The notes beneath the pieces were generated by a model. That model made no database searches. It was not told the DNA's origin and saw nothing but the letters and a program-made list of their open reading frames with translations. The translations under genes and the position numbers were made by a program. A stretch of DNA of 64,000 nt from Euonymus europaeus (lineage: Eukaryota; Streptophyta; Magnoliopsida; Celastrales; Celastraceae). Location of the stretch: assembly GCA_963580455.1 (NCBI GenBank), contig OY756968.1:17019996-17083995 (forward strand). The letters are read 5' to 3'. Shown in pieces: positions 34,258-47,223 of the stretch. Numbering within the stretch: the stretch's first letter is position 1; every line of letters begins with the position of its first letter.

Positions 34258-35521
34258 CTACTGGAATACCCAACTCTTGAACAAGGGATTGCGCCACAAA
34301 ATTATGAGAAGCTCCGCTGTCTATCAATATCACTACCTCCTTTCCCCAGAGATGCCCTTGCAACATCATAGTCTTAGGATTGGCAAAACCCACCATAGCA
34401 TTCATAGTAATTGCCACTGCTGGCTCCTCCAAAACCTCTTCTGTACACAACTCTTCAGCCGAGTCCACAAACTCCTCAATATCCCCTTCGTCTGCAGCCA
34501 ACAATAACTGTAACTGGCCATTTTTGCACTGATGGCCTGGATGAAACTTCTCGGGGCACCGAAAACACAAACCACGCTCTCTTTTGTACCGCTCTTCCTC
34601 CATCGTCAAACGCTTTGGAGCCTCCTTGCGAAACTGCCCATCCTTAAAAGAACGTGTTCTGTCTCCTTTATCAGCAGGGGTACTCAACGAAACACGAGTA
34701 AGCCGATTAGAGTCATTTTTAAAACCCACATTCGCACGTCCCTCCATGGAACTGCCCTTGGTCACTGGCCCATTAAGGAGAGCCCAATTTTTGGCCTCGA
34801 CCAGTGCCGATTCCTCCATCATCTCTTGCAACGACGCTGGTTGACGTAATCTTATCTCTGCCTGCACCGATTTCTTCAACCCATTTATATAAGCATCCAT
34901 GAGCACTTCTTCCAGGGCATCTGGCACCCTAGCCATCAGTAATTCAAAACGGTCATTATAATCATCCACTATGTTAAGCTGGCGGATTGACATCAGAGCT
35001 TCATATCTACCACCCCCACGCGAGCCATTGAACCTCCGCAACAGTAACTCCTGGAATTGCATCCAAGTACGAAAAGGGCGATTGGTATCCTGATACAAAT
35101 ACCAGTGTAAGGCCTTGCCTTCTAAACAAACCGAAATAGCCAATAATTTATCCCCTTCAGTAACCCGATTGCAGCGAAAATATCTATCCACTCGAAACAA
35201 CCACCCTTCTGGATCGTCACCGTTAAAAACAGGAAGCTCCAATTTGCGAAAACACAGATCGAAACGATCCTAGTCCCCGGGCTCTTTAACTGTCATTGGC
35301 CAAGTATTCCAGCCACCTAGCTCCCCAGACCCAATGGCAGCCGTAGCCGAACTCGTCGGACCGTGGTCAGGTTTCAGAAACTGCGACAAAGCATCCATCT
35401 TGGAACCTAGGTCCTCCATCAAAGACATCTTCGAGTGGAAACCCTCCATCATCAACTTAATGGAACTCACCTCGGATTTGACTAGATCCAACTCTTTGCG
35501 CAACTCCTCGGATTTGGTCAT
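34187..35521 (-). pseudogene. Ty3-B gag and protease
   Basis: Gag starts at Met 35521 (MTKSEELRKELDLVKSEVS, coiled-coil-like) 16 bases after the primer-binding site. One TAG at 35272-35270 interrupts the frame. It continues to 34187 with the retrotransposon gag core (GDDPEGWLFRVDRYF, LEGKALHWYLYQD), a zinc-knuckle-like CFRCPEKFHPGHQC, and the aspartic protease motif ILIDSGASHNF. Only one nonsense codon separates it from a full gag-protease frame up to the frameshift. Confidence 0.9.
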
Positions 35522-35536
35522 CCCTGGAGAACCGAA

Positions 35537-35550
35537 ATCCTCCGATACCA
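35537..35550 (-). promoter_or_regulatory. Ty3-B primer-binding site
   Basis: The minus strand reads TGGTATCGGAGGAT one base after the end of the 5' LTR (35552). This matches the initiator tRNA-Met type of plant LTR elements with small changes. Confidence 0.85.
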
Positions 35551-35551
35551 C

Positions 35552-35770
35552 TGATAAACTTACAGGACAAAGAACCCACAAAAGCAAGCCTAACGAGGGG
35601 CTGCACCTCCAAGTCACTCAGACATCCAAGTACAGAGATACCCCAAAAACAACACCAACCAGCCCTACAAAACAGTAACAACCCCAAAAGACCTAACCAA
35701 CCCCACCCTAACAACTGAAATTCCCAATTAACCCTTGCCCTTACGTGAATAGACTATCGACTCTTTATCA
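35552..35770 (-). repeat. Ty3-B 5' LTR, 219 bp
   Basis: Same length and ends as 31641-31859, with five differences. It is followed by TCCTT, the target duplication, at 35771-35775, after which element A's integrase sequence continues. Confidence 0.95.
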
Positions 35771-35775
35771 TCCTT

Positions 35776-37861
35776 CACTGAAGTCCATAGTCAAATCATC
35801 CCATACTCGTTCGAGTAGAGGAATTGGTTGCAGCAAACCACCTGGAGAGGGCCAAATTTTTATTGCGCTGGCAGACTTCGCTATGGGTCACATAATTTGC
35901 AATCATTTTCTTCATTCCTTTCCAATACCAGTCGACAACAAGACGGTGGTAAGTATTACCTGCTCTAGAATGAACCCTAGCTGGATTGTCATGGTACTCT
36001 TTGAGCAGGATTTCCACCATAGCCGATCCCTTGGGAACCACCATTCTGCCTATGAACAACAACTGGTCCTTCATAATAGAAAAATGAGGGTGGGTCGAGG
36101 AAGAATGCTGAACTTTAGATTTAATTTTTGAATATTCTATATCAGCCTTTATATGTTGCCGCAGGTCACTCAAGTCAAAAGGAGTGATAACTGATAGTTC
36201 ATTTAAAGCCATATCTCCTCCTCGTCGGGACAGTGCATCAGCAGCTTTTTTTTCCAATCCAGGCCTGTATTGTATCTCAAAATCATAACCCAACAACTTG
36301 GTCAATCATTTCTGATGCTCGGTGCTAACCAACATTGGTCAAGAAGAAATTTTAAGCTTTTTTGATGTGTCCGAACCAAGAATTTATGGCCCAACAAATA
36401 TGGCCGCCACTTTTGAATTGCCAAGATAATAGCCATTAATTCATGTTCATAGATTGACTTGTGATGAGAACGTGATGACAACACCTGGCTGAAATAAGCA
36501 ATGGGGCGCTGATTTTGCATTAACACGGCTCCTACTCCACTTCCTGAAGCACCAATATCGATGATGAAAGGTTGCAAAAAAATCTGGTAAGGCAATAATT
36601 GGTACCATTGTCATGGCTTTCTTAAGCTAGGCAAAAGCTTTAGCCGCCTCCAGAGTCCAACCAAACTTATCTTTTTTTAGTTGATAAGTGAGTGGTGTGG
36701 AAATTTGTGCATAACCTATGATGAATTTTCGGTAATAACCTGTAAGGCCAAAAAAACCTCGCAGTGCAGTGACATTGGTGGGTACCGACCATTTGAGCAT
36801 TGCCTCAATTTTTGTCTAATCCGTCGCTAATCTTTTTGATATCATGATATGACCCAAATACTCCAAAGACTTCTAGCCAAACTGACACTTTTTTCTGTTG
36901 ACATATAGCTGGTGGTGATGTAGTGTAGATAGGACAAACCAGAGGTGCTCCATATGCTCGGCAAAGCTGGCACTGTATATGAGGATATTGCCAAAAATTA
37001 CAAGTACAAATTTGCACAAGAATGGTTGAAAAATCTGTTTCATAACAACTTGAAACGTGGCTGAAACGTTGATTAGTCCAAATGGCATTACGAGTTTCTC
37101 GTAATGCCCCTCATGTGTGCGGAAAGATTTTTGGCTATATCATTGGTCTTGACTTGAATTTGATGATATCTAGATTTGAGGTCGATTTTTGAGAAAATGC
37201 TTGACCCATATAGCTCATCGAGTAGTTCATCGATTACTAGAAGAGAAATTTATTCGGAATTGTAGCATCATTCAAAGCCCTGTAGTCAACACAAAATTGC
37301 GAACTCCCATCCTTTTTTTAACCAGTAGAACGGGGTTGGAAAATGGGCTTTGACTAGGCCATATGATCTCTGCCTCTAGTATTTTCCGCACCAATTTTTC
37401 GATTTCAGCCTTTTGAGCTTGCGAATAACGGTATGACCTTACACTTACGGGGGCTATACCTTTGTTGAGGGTGATCATGTGGTCACAACCACGGGTAGGA
37501 GGCAGCCTTTAGGGCATGTTGAAAACCATTTGGAACTTCTCTAAAATAGCCTGTACTTCAGCCCCAATAACTTCTGGTGTGTTGTTGGAAGCGACTAATA
37601 GTGTGCTTTGATAAAAAAGGATACCTTCTCCCTCTTGCTGCAGCGTTTTGACCATACTTTTTTAAAGAAATCAGGGTCTTACTCAAGCCAGGATCTCTCT
37701 GTAATGTGGCCCGATGTCCCCCAATGTTGAACTTCATTTGCAGAGTCTGCCAGTTGCACTGCATAATGCCCAAAGTTGATAACCACTACATCCCTAAGAT
37801 GACATCAGAATTGCCAAGTTCAAAAGGTAAAAATTCCTCCACAATCTCTAGGCCATGCAGT
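35776..37861 (-). pseudogene. Ty3-A protease end, RT, RNase H and integrase N-terminus
   Basis: On the minus strand from 37861: the post-protease block (VILGM near 37805, KFNIGGHRATLQRDPG), the RT start (SQAQKAEIEKLVRKILEAEI, NPVLLVKK), the RT core (MPFGLINVSATFQVVM, with the catalytic box decayed to VIFGNILIYS, both Asp lost), the RNase H region (IDIGASGSGVGAVLMQ, IYEHELMAIILAIQKW), its end (RPGLEKKAADALSRR) and the HHCC region of integrase (CQRNKNLA). Many stops and frameshifts. It stops at the Ty3-B target duplication. Confidence 0.88.
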
Positions 37862-38136
37862 GTTATAGACAGGGCCGACCTTGGCCTATTTGGGGCCTAG
37901 GGCGAGAAATTTATTGGGGGCCCTCAAGGCGGGGTTCGGGGCAACGCTCCGATTTTTTTTTCACACATAGTCATAAGTTTTAAACTAATAATAAAAATTC
38001 AAGCAAATAAAACAAAAACAAATTTTTGATGGCTGAAACCCAATTTTTGGAAGATAGGCCATCACACCTTGAATGTCATTACATTAAAATTAAACTAGTC
38101 ATTACAATATTCAGTTAAAAATATAATTACATGAAA

Positions 38137-40555
38137 TCACATAAATTTTTTATACCGTACTACATTTTGAGAGGCAAAGTTATGAATAACAGCTTCGAAG
38201 GCACACTTCTCTAATACATGTTTTTCAATGCATAATATGGCCAGTCCATTCATCCTCTCTTGTGACATAGTTGACCACAAATAATTTTTCAACAATTTCA
38301 ACTTAGAAAAGCTCCTCTTTGCGGATGCAACAGTTATTGGAACAGTTAATAAAATTCTATAAGCTATGGAAACATTTGGTAAACAACCCAAATATTCCAC
38401 AAACTCAAGACTTGAATGGTTGTCTCTGTTCCTGCAGGTAAGTAAAGGATCAACACTTGCAATTTACTAAACAAGTCATCCCCATTAATATATGATTTGC
38501 TGTCATGTTTTAGAGCAATTCAAGCTTGACACAAAATTCTTTCAAACTGTTGTATTCCATTTGGCAAAACCTCTTAGGATCAAATAAAAATCCAAATATA
38601 CCCTCAAATGCTTCCAATTGTTCAAATATGTTCTTCAAAGAAGAAATAGCAACATCAACAACAATCAGAGAATAATTAAGCCTAAATGATTCCTCAACAG
38701 ACATTGAGGTCTGTTCCTCCTCAGTTTCATCAAATTATTTTTTCCTACGGATTTGTGTTTTTTTAGGAAATATAGGTTCAATATATAGATCAACTACAAT
38801 CTTTTTGGCACTTTTCATAGCCAATGGGAACCCAGAAGCCCTATAGTTTTCAAAGTGAGAAATTAACACCTTCAACCTTGTTACAACAACATCAATTTGC
38901 ATATCTTCAGATTGGCAAAAAAGCACTATCACTCTGAATTTTCACCAACACAGTATGTCATATTGTCATTGCCAACATAAACTCAAAATTCTCAAGTTCA
39001 TGTGTAGCTAAACTTTCAGCTTCACTACTGACTTTAGGATCTTCACTAATTCTAGACAATTCAAATAAATCATCCCGTATCTCAATAGTTTGAGTAATTA
39101 TTGCTGTAGCACTTTCAACATGGCTTTCCCATCTTGTAGCTAACAGAGATTTCAAGTTCAACTTGTGCACAAAATCTTGAAAATTTTTCCATCTTTTTGT
39201 TGACCCCACAAACAAAGTATACAATTTTTGCACAACTCCAAAAAAACTCTTAGCTTTAACACATGAATTAGCCATATCACATATTGTTAAATTAAGAGAA
39301 TGACAAGCACATGGCATAAAAAAGGCGCCAGGATTTAAGTCAAGCAATCTCTTTTGAACACCTTGGTGTTTTCCTTTCATATTAGACCCATTATCATATC
39401 CTTGCCCCCTCACATTATCAATATCAAGCTCTAGGCACTTCAACACTTCAATCAACTCATTAAAAATCCCCATACCTGATGTATCATCCACTTGCAAAAA
39501 TTTTATAAAATACTCTTCAATTTTTATTGGTCTCTTTGACACATCAACACATCGAATAATCAAACTCATTTGCTCTTTATGACTTGCATCAGGGGTACAA
39601 TCAAGCATTACAGAAAAATATTTTGACTTTTTAATTATCTGTACTATAGAGCTTTGAACCGTAGAACCCAACAACACAATCAACTCATTCTAAATTTTAT
39701 GACTGAGATAGTGATAATGAATCTCTTTATTCAGAATACGTCTAAAATGCTTTGCATAACAATATCAAATTCAGTAATCAATTCAAGAATGCCTTAAAAA
39801 TTACCATTACTAGATTGGTAAATTTTCTTATTTTGTCCACGAGAAGCAAGACACTTAACAACAGAAACAATTCTTACTAAAACCCGTTTCCAGTGTTCTT
39901 TCTCTTTTTTAAGTTGTCCTTGTAACTCTTTATCAATTGTTTCGTTCTTCCTCAACCTATTTTGCAAATCAAGCCAAGTCCACATGTTATTTAGATGTTC
40001 AAAACTCTTTTCATGTTGTCCAAGTCTCTCAGCTAAATGTTTCCAGTCATAATACCCCTCATTTGCTAGCAGACTTTTGTTGTGTACTGATTTAAACAAC
40101 AAACAACAAAAATAGTACACTCCGTTCACCTCATTCGAGTACACTAGCCATTTTTTATCGTGATACTCTCCATTTGTCAACTTTCTAGTATAATGAGATT
40201 CAGAAAAATGTCTACCCAACACATCCACAGGGTACTCTAAGTTGGTTTCTCTTGTAGGACCCTTTTCTACTAAAAGATCACTTGTTTTGTTATCAATATC
40301 TCCCCAAGTTCTTGGATCATACATATTCACAGTTTCAGTTTCAATTTCAATTTCAGCTTCAACCACATCACATACATATTCATTAACTGCTTCCCCCACC
40401 CGCAATTCACTAACAACATCATCATCAAGAGACTCTTCAATTGAAGAATTACCTTTGAAGAACTTATCAAGTGCTCCTCTTTGTGATTGAATCAATTGTT
40501 CTTCCTTTTTCCTTTTATTTCTTTTTTTTACTTCCCGATTAATGTCTCTCACCAA
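38137..40555 (-). pseudogene. hAT transposase (TTF-type zinc finger/DUF4371/hATC), disrupted
   Basis: The N-terminal part (40555-39794) has a basic start, an acidic stretch and the TTF-type domain (YDPRTWGD, SHYTRKLTNGEYHDKKWLVY, VYYFCCLLFKS). After stops it continues at 39683-38958 with DUF4371-like text ([50 protein letters not shown]), the RNase H-like catalytic core. Short frames at 38932-38510 follow. The hATC dimerisation end is at 38400-38137 (NVSIAYRILLTVPITVASAK, LWSTMSQERMNGLAIL). It is dead through several stops. Upstream exon or promoter sequence was moved to 50284-51477 by the Copia F insertion. Confidence 0.92.
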
Positions 40556-40716
40556 AAAATTTTCAAATTTCTAGCTCCTGAACAAAACATTCAAAACAGA
40601 ATCAGCTTCACTCACAATCAAATTAAATCAAATTATAACTAGAGATGAAAGTCATTGTAGGGGCAAACATAAGCAATGATTAAAAAGAACATTGGAATAA
40701 CAGAGCAAGAGAATTA

Positions 40717-42262
40717 TGTTGGACCATAGGTCCTACATTTTTGTTTTGATGCAAAATTACATATTGGACTATTTGATTGTGCTTAACTTTGGATGAATTT
40801 GGATAAATCATGAAATGAATTATATCTACTGATTTAAGCTTCATTATATATCTTTGGAATCATGTTTGATCATGTTTGATATAAATTGGATGAATCTGGA
40901 CTGACTTATTTTTCGATGCTAAAATCTGTCACAACATCACACTGCACACACGTTGGGTGAACAGTCATAACTTATTCATATGAGCTCTGATTGACTTGAT
41001 TCTTGTTCTGAAATTTATTTAAGACAATCTGGAATGTTTCATTGTCAAATAGTGTCAGGTCAATTTTAAGTTTATCAGGTTCATTTTGTCTGTTGAAATT
41101 AATTCACCTGTGCAGTCATTAAACTGGGCTAGTTGAGATTTGCATGATCAAATTGAATGACCAAATGACCTCAGTTATAAGTGAAATTTTGTATGCACAT
41201 TCAATTATATATGAAATGATTTATCATGTGCTTACTTGAATTTTATTAAGCTTATAACATGTTGATTAACCTAAGTGCTAGCATTGAAGCTCTTTGAGCT
41301 TACAAGCAAAAATGGGATGTTTTGTCATCCACTTTGATTACATTCAAGACATCATCTTCCTATTTTAAAGAGAGATTCAAAAACTTCTTGAACCACCCCA
41401 AAATCTTTCTACCCGTGGGTACTCTTGGTGTGTTCTTGAGAGTTCTTCAACAAAGCTTCACCTAAACCTATTCTTGATCTAGTGTGAGCTTTGTGTGAGA
41501 TTACAAGAGTGTTTGCTACACATTTGAATCCAAACCCATTTGAGCAACATCTTGTGAATTTGAGTGTTCTCCAACCATATATAGCCTAGAGCTAATCTTG
41601 AGAGAACCAAAATCCAAATACTTGTAAAAGTCCCTTTTGAGGGCATTACCTTTAAGGTTAGCTTCAAACCTTGTTGGTGTACAAGTTTGGGGTGTTCTTG
41701 GAAACCCTAAGTTTGTGGTGAACTTGCAAAACCACATATATCCTTTAGTGGATTGGGAAATCCTAAGCTTGAGGGCTTAGGTAGTGGATGTAGGTGTGAG
41801 CACTGAACCACTATATATCCTTGTGCACACTATTTTGATTTCCTTGCTTGTTTGTGTGTTAAACTTGCTGCCTTGTAGTGACTTGTTTTTTATTATCATT
41901 CTATTGCTGTTATTGGTGATTTGTGTGCCTTAGAAGTTGATATTAGGGTGTTGCTTGCTGCCATTGCTTGTTGGGATATTGCTTGTGGTTGAACAACTTG
42001 TGATTATTGAATACTAGGTATACTTTTGATTGTTAATTTTCTAGAATACCAATGTGTCCGTGAATTGTTCATATAGCTATACTTTGAATTTTGAGCTGAA
42101 TATTTGATATAGTGTTCATTGAGGTGTTGTAATATTGCATATCAAATTTCGTTACATTCCGAGTTGAATTGCTAGGTCAAATTGCATTTACACGATTAGT
42201 GCGCAGATTTGCATTCTTGACATTGCCTTAATCATTTGTGAGTTTTTACGTTGTGGTTTTGT
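40717..42262 (+). repeat. Copia-F 5' LTR, internally deleted and 3'-truncated
   Basis: It aligns closely to 47980-50207 apart from two internal gaps: 656 bp at 41328/41329 and 18 bp near 41653. Homology ends at gtggttttgt (42262), where gag-like sequence begins about 20 bp later. Confidence 0.92.
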
Positions 42263-43998
42263 TACATATTGCATTAGCTAGGGGTGCGTATGATGATATT
42301 AGTGCATGCACTAGTGCTCAAGAGATTTAGAAAATGTTAGAATTAAAGCATGAAGGAACTAGTCAAGTTAAAGATTGCAAAATTAACATGTTAGTGCAAA
42401 AATATGAATTGTTTAAAATGCTTGAAGGTGAATGCATTACTGACATGTTTAATAGGTTGACATGCATATGCAATGATTTGAATGCTCTTGGCAAACCTTA
42501 CCCTATGCATGAGAAGGTACAAAAAGTTCTAAGGAGTTTACCTAGAAATTGGAGTGAGAAGGTGACCGCCATTGAGGAGGCCAAAGACGTGAGGACTTTG
42601 AAGTTGGATGAGCTCATTGGGAGCTTGATGACTCATGAGATGAAAGTGTTAAATAGAGTGGATGAGGACCCTCAAAGGAAGAAGGGCATTGCCCTAGCCG
42701 TGACCTCTAAGCAAAGGGAGGCCATGAGTCATGGTGAAAGGGAAGTGTCTTCAAGTAGTGAGAGTGAAGATAGTGATGATGAGATGGCTATGATGGTGAA
42801 GAATTTCAAGAAATTTGTGAGGAACAAGAGAGGTGGATTCAAGAATCGAAAGTTCAAAGACAAGGAGAAGGAGAAGGAAAGAGAGAAACCAACTTGTTTC
42901 AATTGTGGCAAGGTTGGTCACTTTATTGCCGAGTGCCCCAATGCATCCAAGAAATATCACAAAGGGAAAGGCAAAGAGAAGAAGAAGGCATTGAAAGCAA
43001 CATGGGATGATTCCTCATCAAGCTCATCAAGTGAGGATGAAGTGGAGCATAAGGCACACTTTTGCCTGATGGCAAAAGGGGAGAAAATTGACTCATCTTC
43101 TCAAGATGAGATGGTAAAAGACTCTACTCCCTTAACCTATGATGAATTGCATGCCAACTATGATGATTTATGTGATTCTCATGGTATGTTGCTTAGAAAG
43201 TGCAAACTTCTTAAGAAAGAAAATGCTAGACTTATGAAAATTGATGAAATGCATGTTCGTGAACTTGAGGAGTTGAATGCCAAGTATGTTGCTATATGTG
43301 CTAAAAATGATGATATGATACTTGAGTATGATGCCTTGATTGATGAGAATAAGTGCTTGAAAGGAAAATCACCTATGCTTGATGAGAATGCTTGTATGGT
43401 TGAAAGCTCTAATTGGAATACGTATGATTATGATAATCTTAAAGCTAGAGTGCTTGAGTTAGAAGAAGAATTGGTTTCATGGAATGAACATGAATGCATA
43501 ATGATTTCTAATACTACTTCCTTGCAACATGAGCTTGATATGATGAAAGAAAAGAATAAATTTTTAGAGACTCAATTATCTAAATTTGCCATGAGTTCTT
43601 TGAAATTGGATGAAATGTTGGTCTCTCAAAGGCATTATCTTGATAGGAGTGGACTTGGTTATGATGCTATGACTATTGATGGTTCTAAATGTGAAAATGA
43701 AGAATCGGTTAAGCTTGTAAGACCTATTGGAGTCTTGACTAAAGCTCCAAGAACCATGCTACGTTCGGCCAAGGCTTCAAAAGCCAAGGCCAAAGGTGTT
43801 CACCCCTTGGGTGGTGCATCTTCATTTAGGGCCACATTCCCTAGAGTGAGAGAAGTGAGGTTGAAGAAGTGTTGGGTGCCAAAGTGCTTGAAATATGTTG
43901 ATAAGCTTGATTATGTAAGATGTGTGCTTAATGTGAATGCTTATACAATTGTGGCTAACCCTCAAGGATCCAAAGTTTGGATACCTAAATTGTCTTGA
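42263..43998 (+). pseudogene. Copia-F gag (5'-truncated)
   Basis: Gag forms the virus-like particle. Coding traces begin at about 42282 (ISACTSAQEI), with a TAG at about 42328 just before the Met at 42334. The long frame (554 codons) has the UBN2/gag core (GECITDMFNRLTCI, KVLRSLPRNWSEKVTAIEEA), an acidic Ser stretch, a basic stretch, the CCHC knuckle CFNCGKVGHFIAEC and a long coiled-coil-like region (KLLKKENARLMKIDEMHVRE). It ends at TGA 43996-43998. The N-terminus was lost in the deletion that also removed the primer-binding site. Confidence 0.9.
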
Positions 43999-45330
43999 TC
44001 TTACTTTGGATAGGTGTGCCTCAAGTCTTCATCCAATCCATGTCAATGGCATTTGGATAGTGGGTGCTCAAAGCACATGAGTGCAGATCGATCTTTATTT
44101 ACTTCCTTTAATTAGAAGAAGAATGGTGGATATGTCACTTTTGGAGACAACTCTAAAGGAAAGATCCTAGGCATAGGATCGGTTGGTAAGGGTTCCTTTA
44201 CTATAAATGATTGTCTCTTGGTTGAAAGGTTGCAATTTAACTTGCTTAGTATTAGTCACTTAGCGGATAAAGGATTTGATTCTCATTTTAAGAAAGGTAG
44301 ATGTTGCATTGTAGATGAGCATGATAATATCATTACATCCAGTGTTAGAGTAGGTCATATGTATGCACTTGATTTGAATATGATGAATGATAATGTGACA
44401 TGTTTGATTGCTTCTAATGATAGTGTGATGCATTGGCATAGGAGATTAGGGCATGTAGGTGTTTCTACTTTGAGAAAGCTTAGTTCAAAGGAATTGGTTA
44501 GAGGCTTTCCTAAGTTGAAGTTTGGTGATTCAATTGCATGTGAACATTGCATTAGGGGTAAGCAAACCAAGGAGTCTTTTAAATCTAAAAACGTCATTTC
44601 TACATCTAGGCCACTTCAACTATTGCATATTGATTTGTTTGGTCCTAGTAGGACAAAGAGTATAGGTGGCAAACATTATGCTTTTGTAATTGTTGATGAT
44701 TATTCAAGATTCACTTGGTGTTTATTTTTGGTTCATAAAAGTGATGCATTGCATGAGTTTAAGTATTTCATTAAAAGAGTGCAAAATGAGCATGAATTGC
44801 ATGTTTCCAAAATTAGGAGTGACCATGGAGGTGAATTTGAAAACTATGGATTTGATGCCTTATGTGACTCTTTTGGCATTACACATAATTTTAGTGCACC
44901 TAGGACACCACAACACAATGGAGTTGTTGAAAGGAAAAATAGGACATTACAAGAGTTAGGTAGAACTATGATGATTGAATATGCCTTACCTAAACACTTT
45001 TGGGCCGAAGCTATAAACAATGCATGTTATGTTTCTAATAGGTTGTCCATTAGAAAGATTTTGAAAAAGACACCATATGAGCTTTTGTATGCTAGAAAGC
45101 CTAAAGTTGACTATTTTAGAGTGTTTGGTTGTAAATGCTATATTTTGAATACAAAAGACAATCTTGATAAGTTTGATGCTAAGAGTGAAATTGGTATATT
45201 TCTTGGTTATTCTACTCATTCTAGAGCTTATAGAGTATTTAATGTTAAGTCTAAAGTTGTGGAAGAAAGTGTGCATGTTAAATTCGATGATACGTTTTCA
45301 CTTGATCCAAATGTGCTTGTAGAGGAATAA
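43999..45330 (+). pseudogene. Copia-F protease and integrase
   Basis: Same frame as gag. After stops at 43996, about 44011 and about 44116 the protease motif WHLDSGCSKHMSADRSLF is readable between the last two. The 370-codon frame from 44218 has the GAG-pre-integrase HHCC region (HWHRRLGHVG, CEHCIRGKQ) and the integrase core (LHIDLFGPSR, VIVDDYSRFTW, RSDHGGEFENYGF, QHNGVVERKNRTLQE), so D, D and E are present. It ends at TAA 45328-45330 before the RT. Confidence 0.92.
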
Positions 45331-47223
45331 ATTTCAGGTTTCGAAGGCCTTGATCATCCAAAGAGTTCACACTCTAATGATGGCCATGATCTACAAATAG
45401 AAGAGGATGGTGATGCATTGGTGAGAAGCTTGAAGGAGATGGAAATCTCAAATGATGCTACACCAAACGAAGAAAACCAAGTGCAACCTATGCCTAATAA
45501 TGAAGATCAAAATGAGCATGGTGATGATGTACAATCGGGTAGCACTAACAGACAGGGAAATTTGTTTCAAGTGAAGGACAAGCACAAGCATCCAAAAGAG
45601 CTTATTATTGGAGACTTCTCAAAAGGCATTCAAACAAGATCAAGATTAAATTCGACGGTCAACTCTAATCCTTTAAATCTTTATGCTATGATATCTATGA
45701 TAGAGCCTAAGAATGTGAAAGATGCTTTAATTGATGAAGATTGGATTTTTGATATGCAAGAAGAATTAGAACAATTTGAAAGAAGCAAGGTTTGGACACT
45801 TGTTCCAAAACCTAGAGACCACACCATTATAGGAACCAAATGGGTGTTTAGGAACAAGATGAATGAGAATGGTGAAGTGACTAGGAATAAGGCTAGGCTA
45901 GTAGCTCAAGGTTATTGTCAAGAAGAGGGTATAGATTATGAAGAAACCTTTGCACCAGTTGCAAGGTTGGAGGCCATTAGACTTCTATTAGCTTTTGCAT
46001 GCTATAAGGGTTTTAAATTGTTTCAAATGGATGTTAAGAGTGCTTTCTTAAATGGTGTTATTAATGAAAAAGTCTATGTGAAACAACCACCGGGATTTGA
46101 GTCTAAAGAATACCCTAATCACGTGTATAAATTAGACAAGGCCTTGTATGGCTTGAAGCAAGCACCTAGGTCATGGTATGAGAGACTTAGTAAATTCTTG
46201 TTAGAAAAAGGCTTTTCTTGTGGTAGTATTGATACTACTTTGTTTACTAAGTGCACATGTGATGACTTGTTGATTGTGCAAATATATGTGGATGACATTA
46301 TATTTGGTGCTACTTTGGAATCAATGTGTGATTACTTTGCATTGTGCATGAAAAGTGAATTTGAAATGTCTATGATGGGTGAGTTGACATATTTTCTAGG
46401 ATTGCAAATTAGACAAACATTGCATGGCATTCATATAAGTCAAACTAAATACACTTATGACTTGCTTAAAAGGTTTGGGATGGACTTGTCTAAAGGATGT
46501 TCTACACCAATGGGGGTGTCATCCAAATTAGAAGCCGACCTTAAAAGCAAAGAAGTGGATCAAAAGATGTATAGGTCTATGATTGGAAGTTTACTTTATT
46601 TGACCGCATCTAGGCCGGATATCATGTTTAGTGTGTGTATGTATGCTAGATATCAATCTAATCCTAAAGAATCACACTTATTGGCCGTTAAGAGGATATT
46701 GAGATACTTGAAAGATACACCAACCTTAGGGTTGTGGTATGATAGAAAATCCTCATTTGACTTGCATGCTTTTAGTGATGCCGATTATGGAGGTTGTAGA
46801 ATTGATAGGAAAAGTACAAGTGGTACATGTCAATACCTAGGGAACATGCTTATATCTTGGTTTTCAAAGAAACAAACTTGTGTTGCCTTAAGTACAACCG
46901 AAGCCGAGTACATGGCCATAGGTAGTTGTGTTGCACAAATTCTATGGATTAAACAACAATTGATTGATTTTAATATGTCATTTGACAACACACTTATTCA
47001 TTGTGACAACATTAGTGCAATCCATTTATCTAAGAATCCGGTTCATCATGGAAAAGCCAAACACTTTGAGATTAGACATCATTTTATAAGAGATCATGTA
47101 GCTAAAGGGAATATTGTGCTTGAACATGTAGAAGGAGAACACAACATTGCGGATTTGTTTACCAAACCCTTAGCTAACGTTATAAAATTCAGAGATGCGT
47201 TAGGCTTGATTAATGCACCTTGA
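45331..47223 (+). pseudogene. Copia-F reverse transcriptase and RNase H (601-codon frame)
   Basis: Same frame again. The Met at 45418 opens 601 uninterrupted codons: RT (WVFRNKMNENGEVTRNKARL, ETFAPVARLEAIR, FQMDVKSAFLNG, ALYGLKQAPRSWY, catalytic YVDDIIFGAT) and RNase H (FSDADYGGCRIDRKSTSGTC, STTEAEYMAIGSC, IHCDNISAIHLSKNP, HIADLFTKPL-type end). Over about 4.9 kb from gag to here I count only about five in-frame stops and no frameshift. It is the best-kept polymerase in the window. Confidence 0.93.

Larger units (their letters stand above)
31641..35770 (-). mobile_element. Ty3 element B (chromovirus), complete ends, internal RT deletion
   Basis: A 4130-bp element with two 219-bp LTRs (31641-31859 and 35552-35770). 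Each starts tgataaact and ends tttatca. TCCTT is duplicated at 31636-31640 and 35771-35775. The LTRs differ at only five positions by eye (about 2%), which points to recent insertion. A polypurine tract (aggggcgagtat) precedes the 3' LTR. It interrupts the integrase of element A, same strand. Most of the reverse transcriptase is deleted, so it needs help from another element to move. Confidence 0.95.

Noticed and set aside
34217..34849. Plus-strand frames over Ty3-B gag
   Set aside because: They are antisense to a recognisable gag-protease and show no protein family features.
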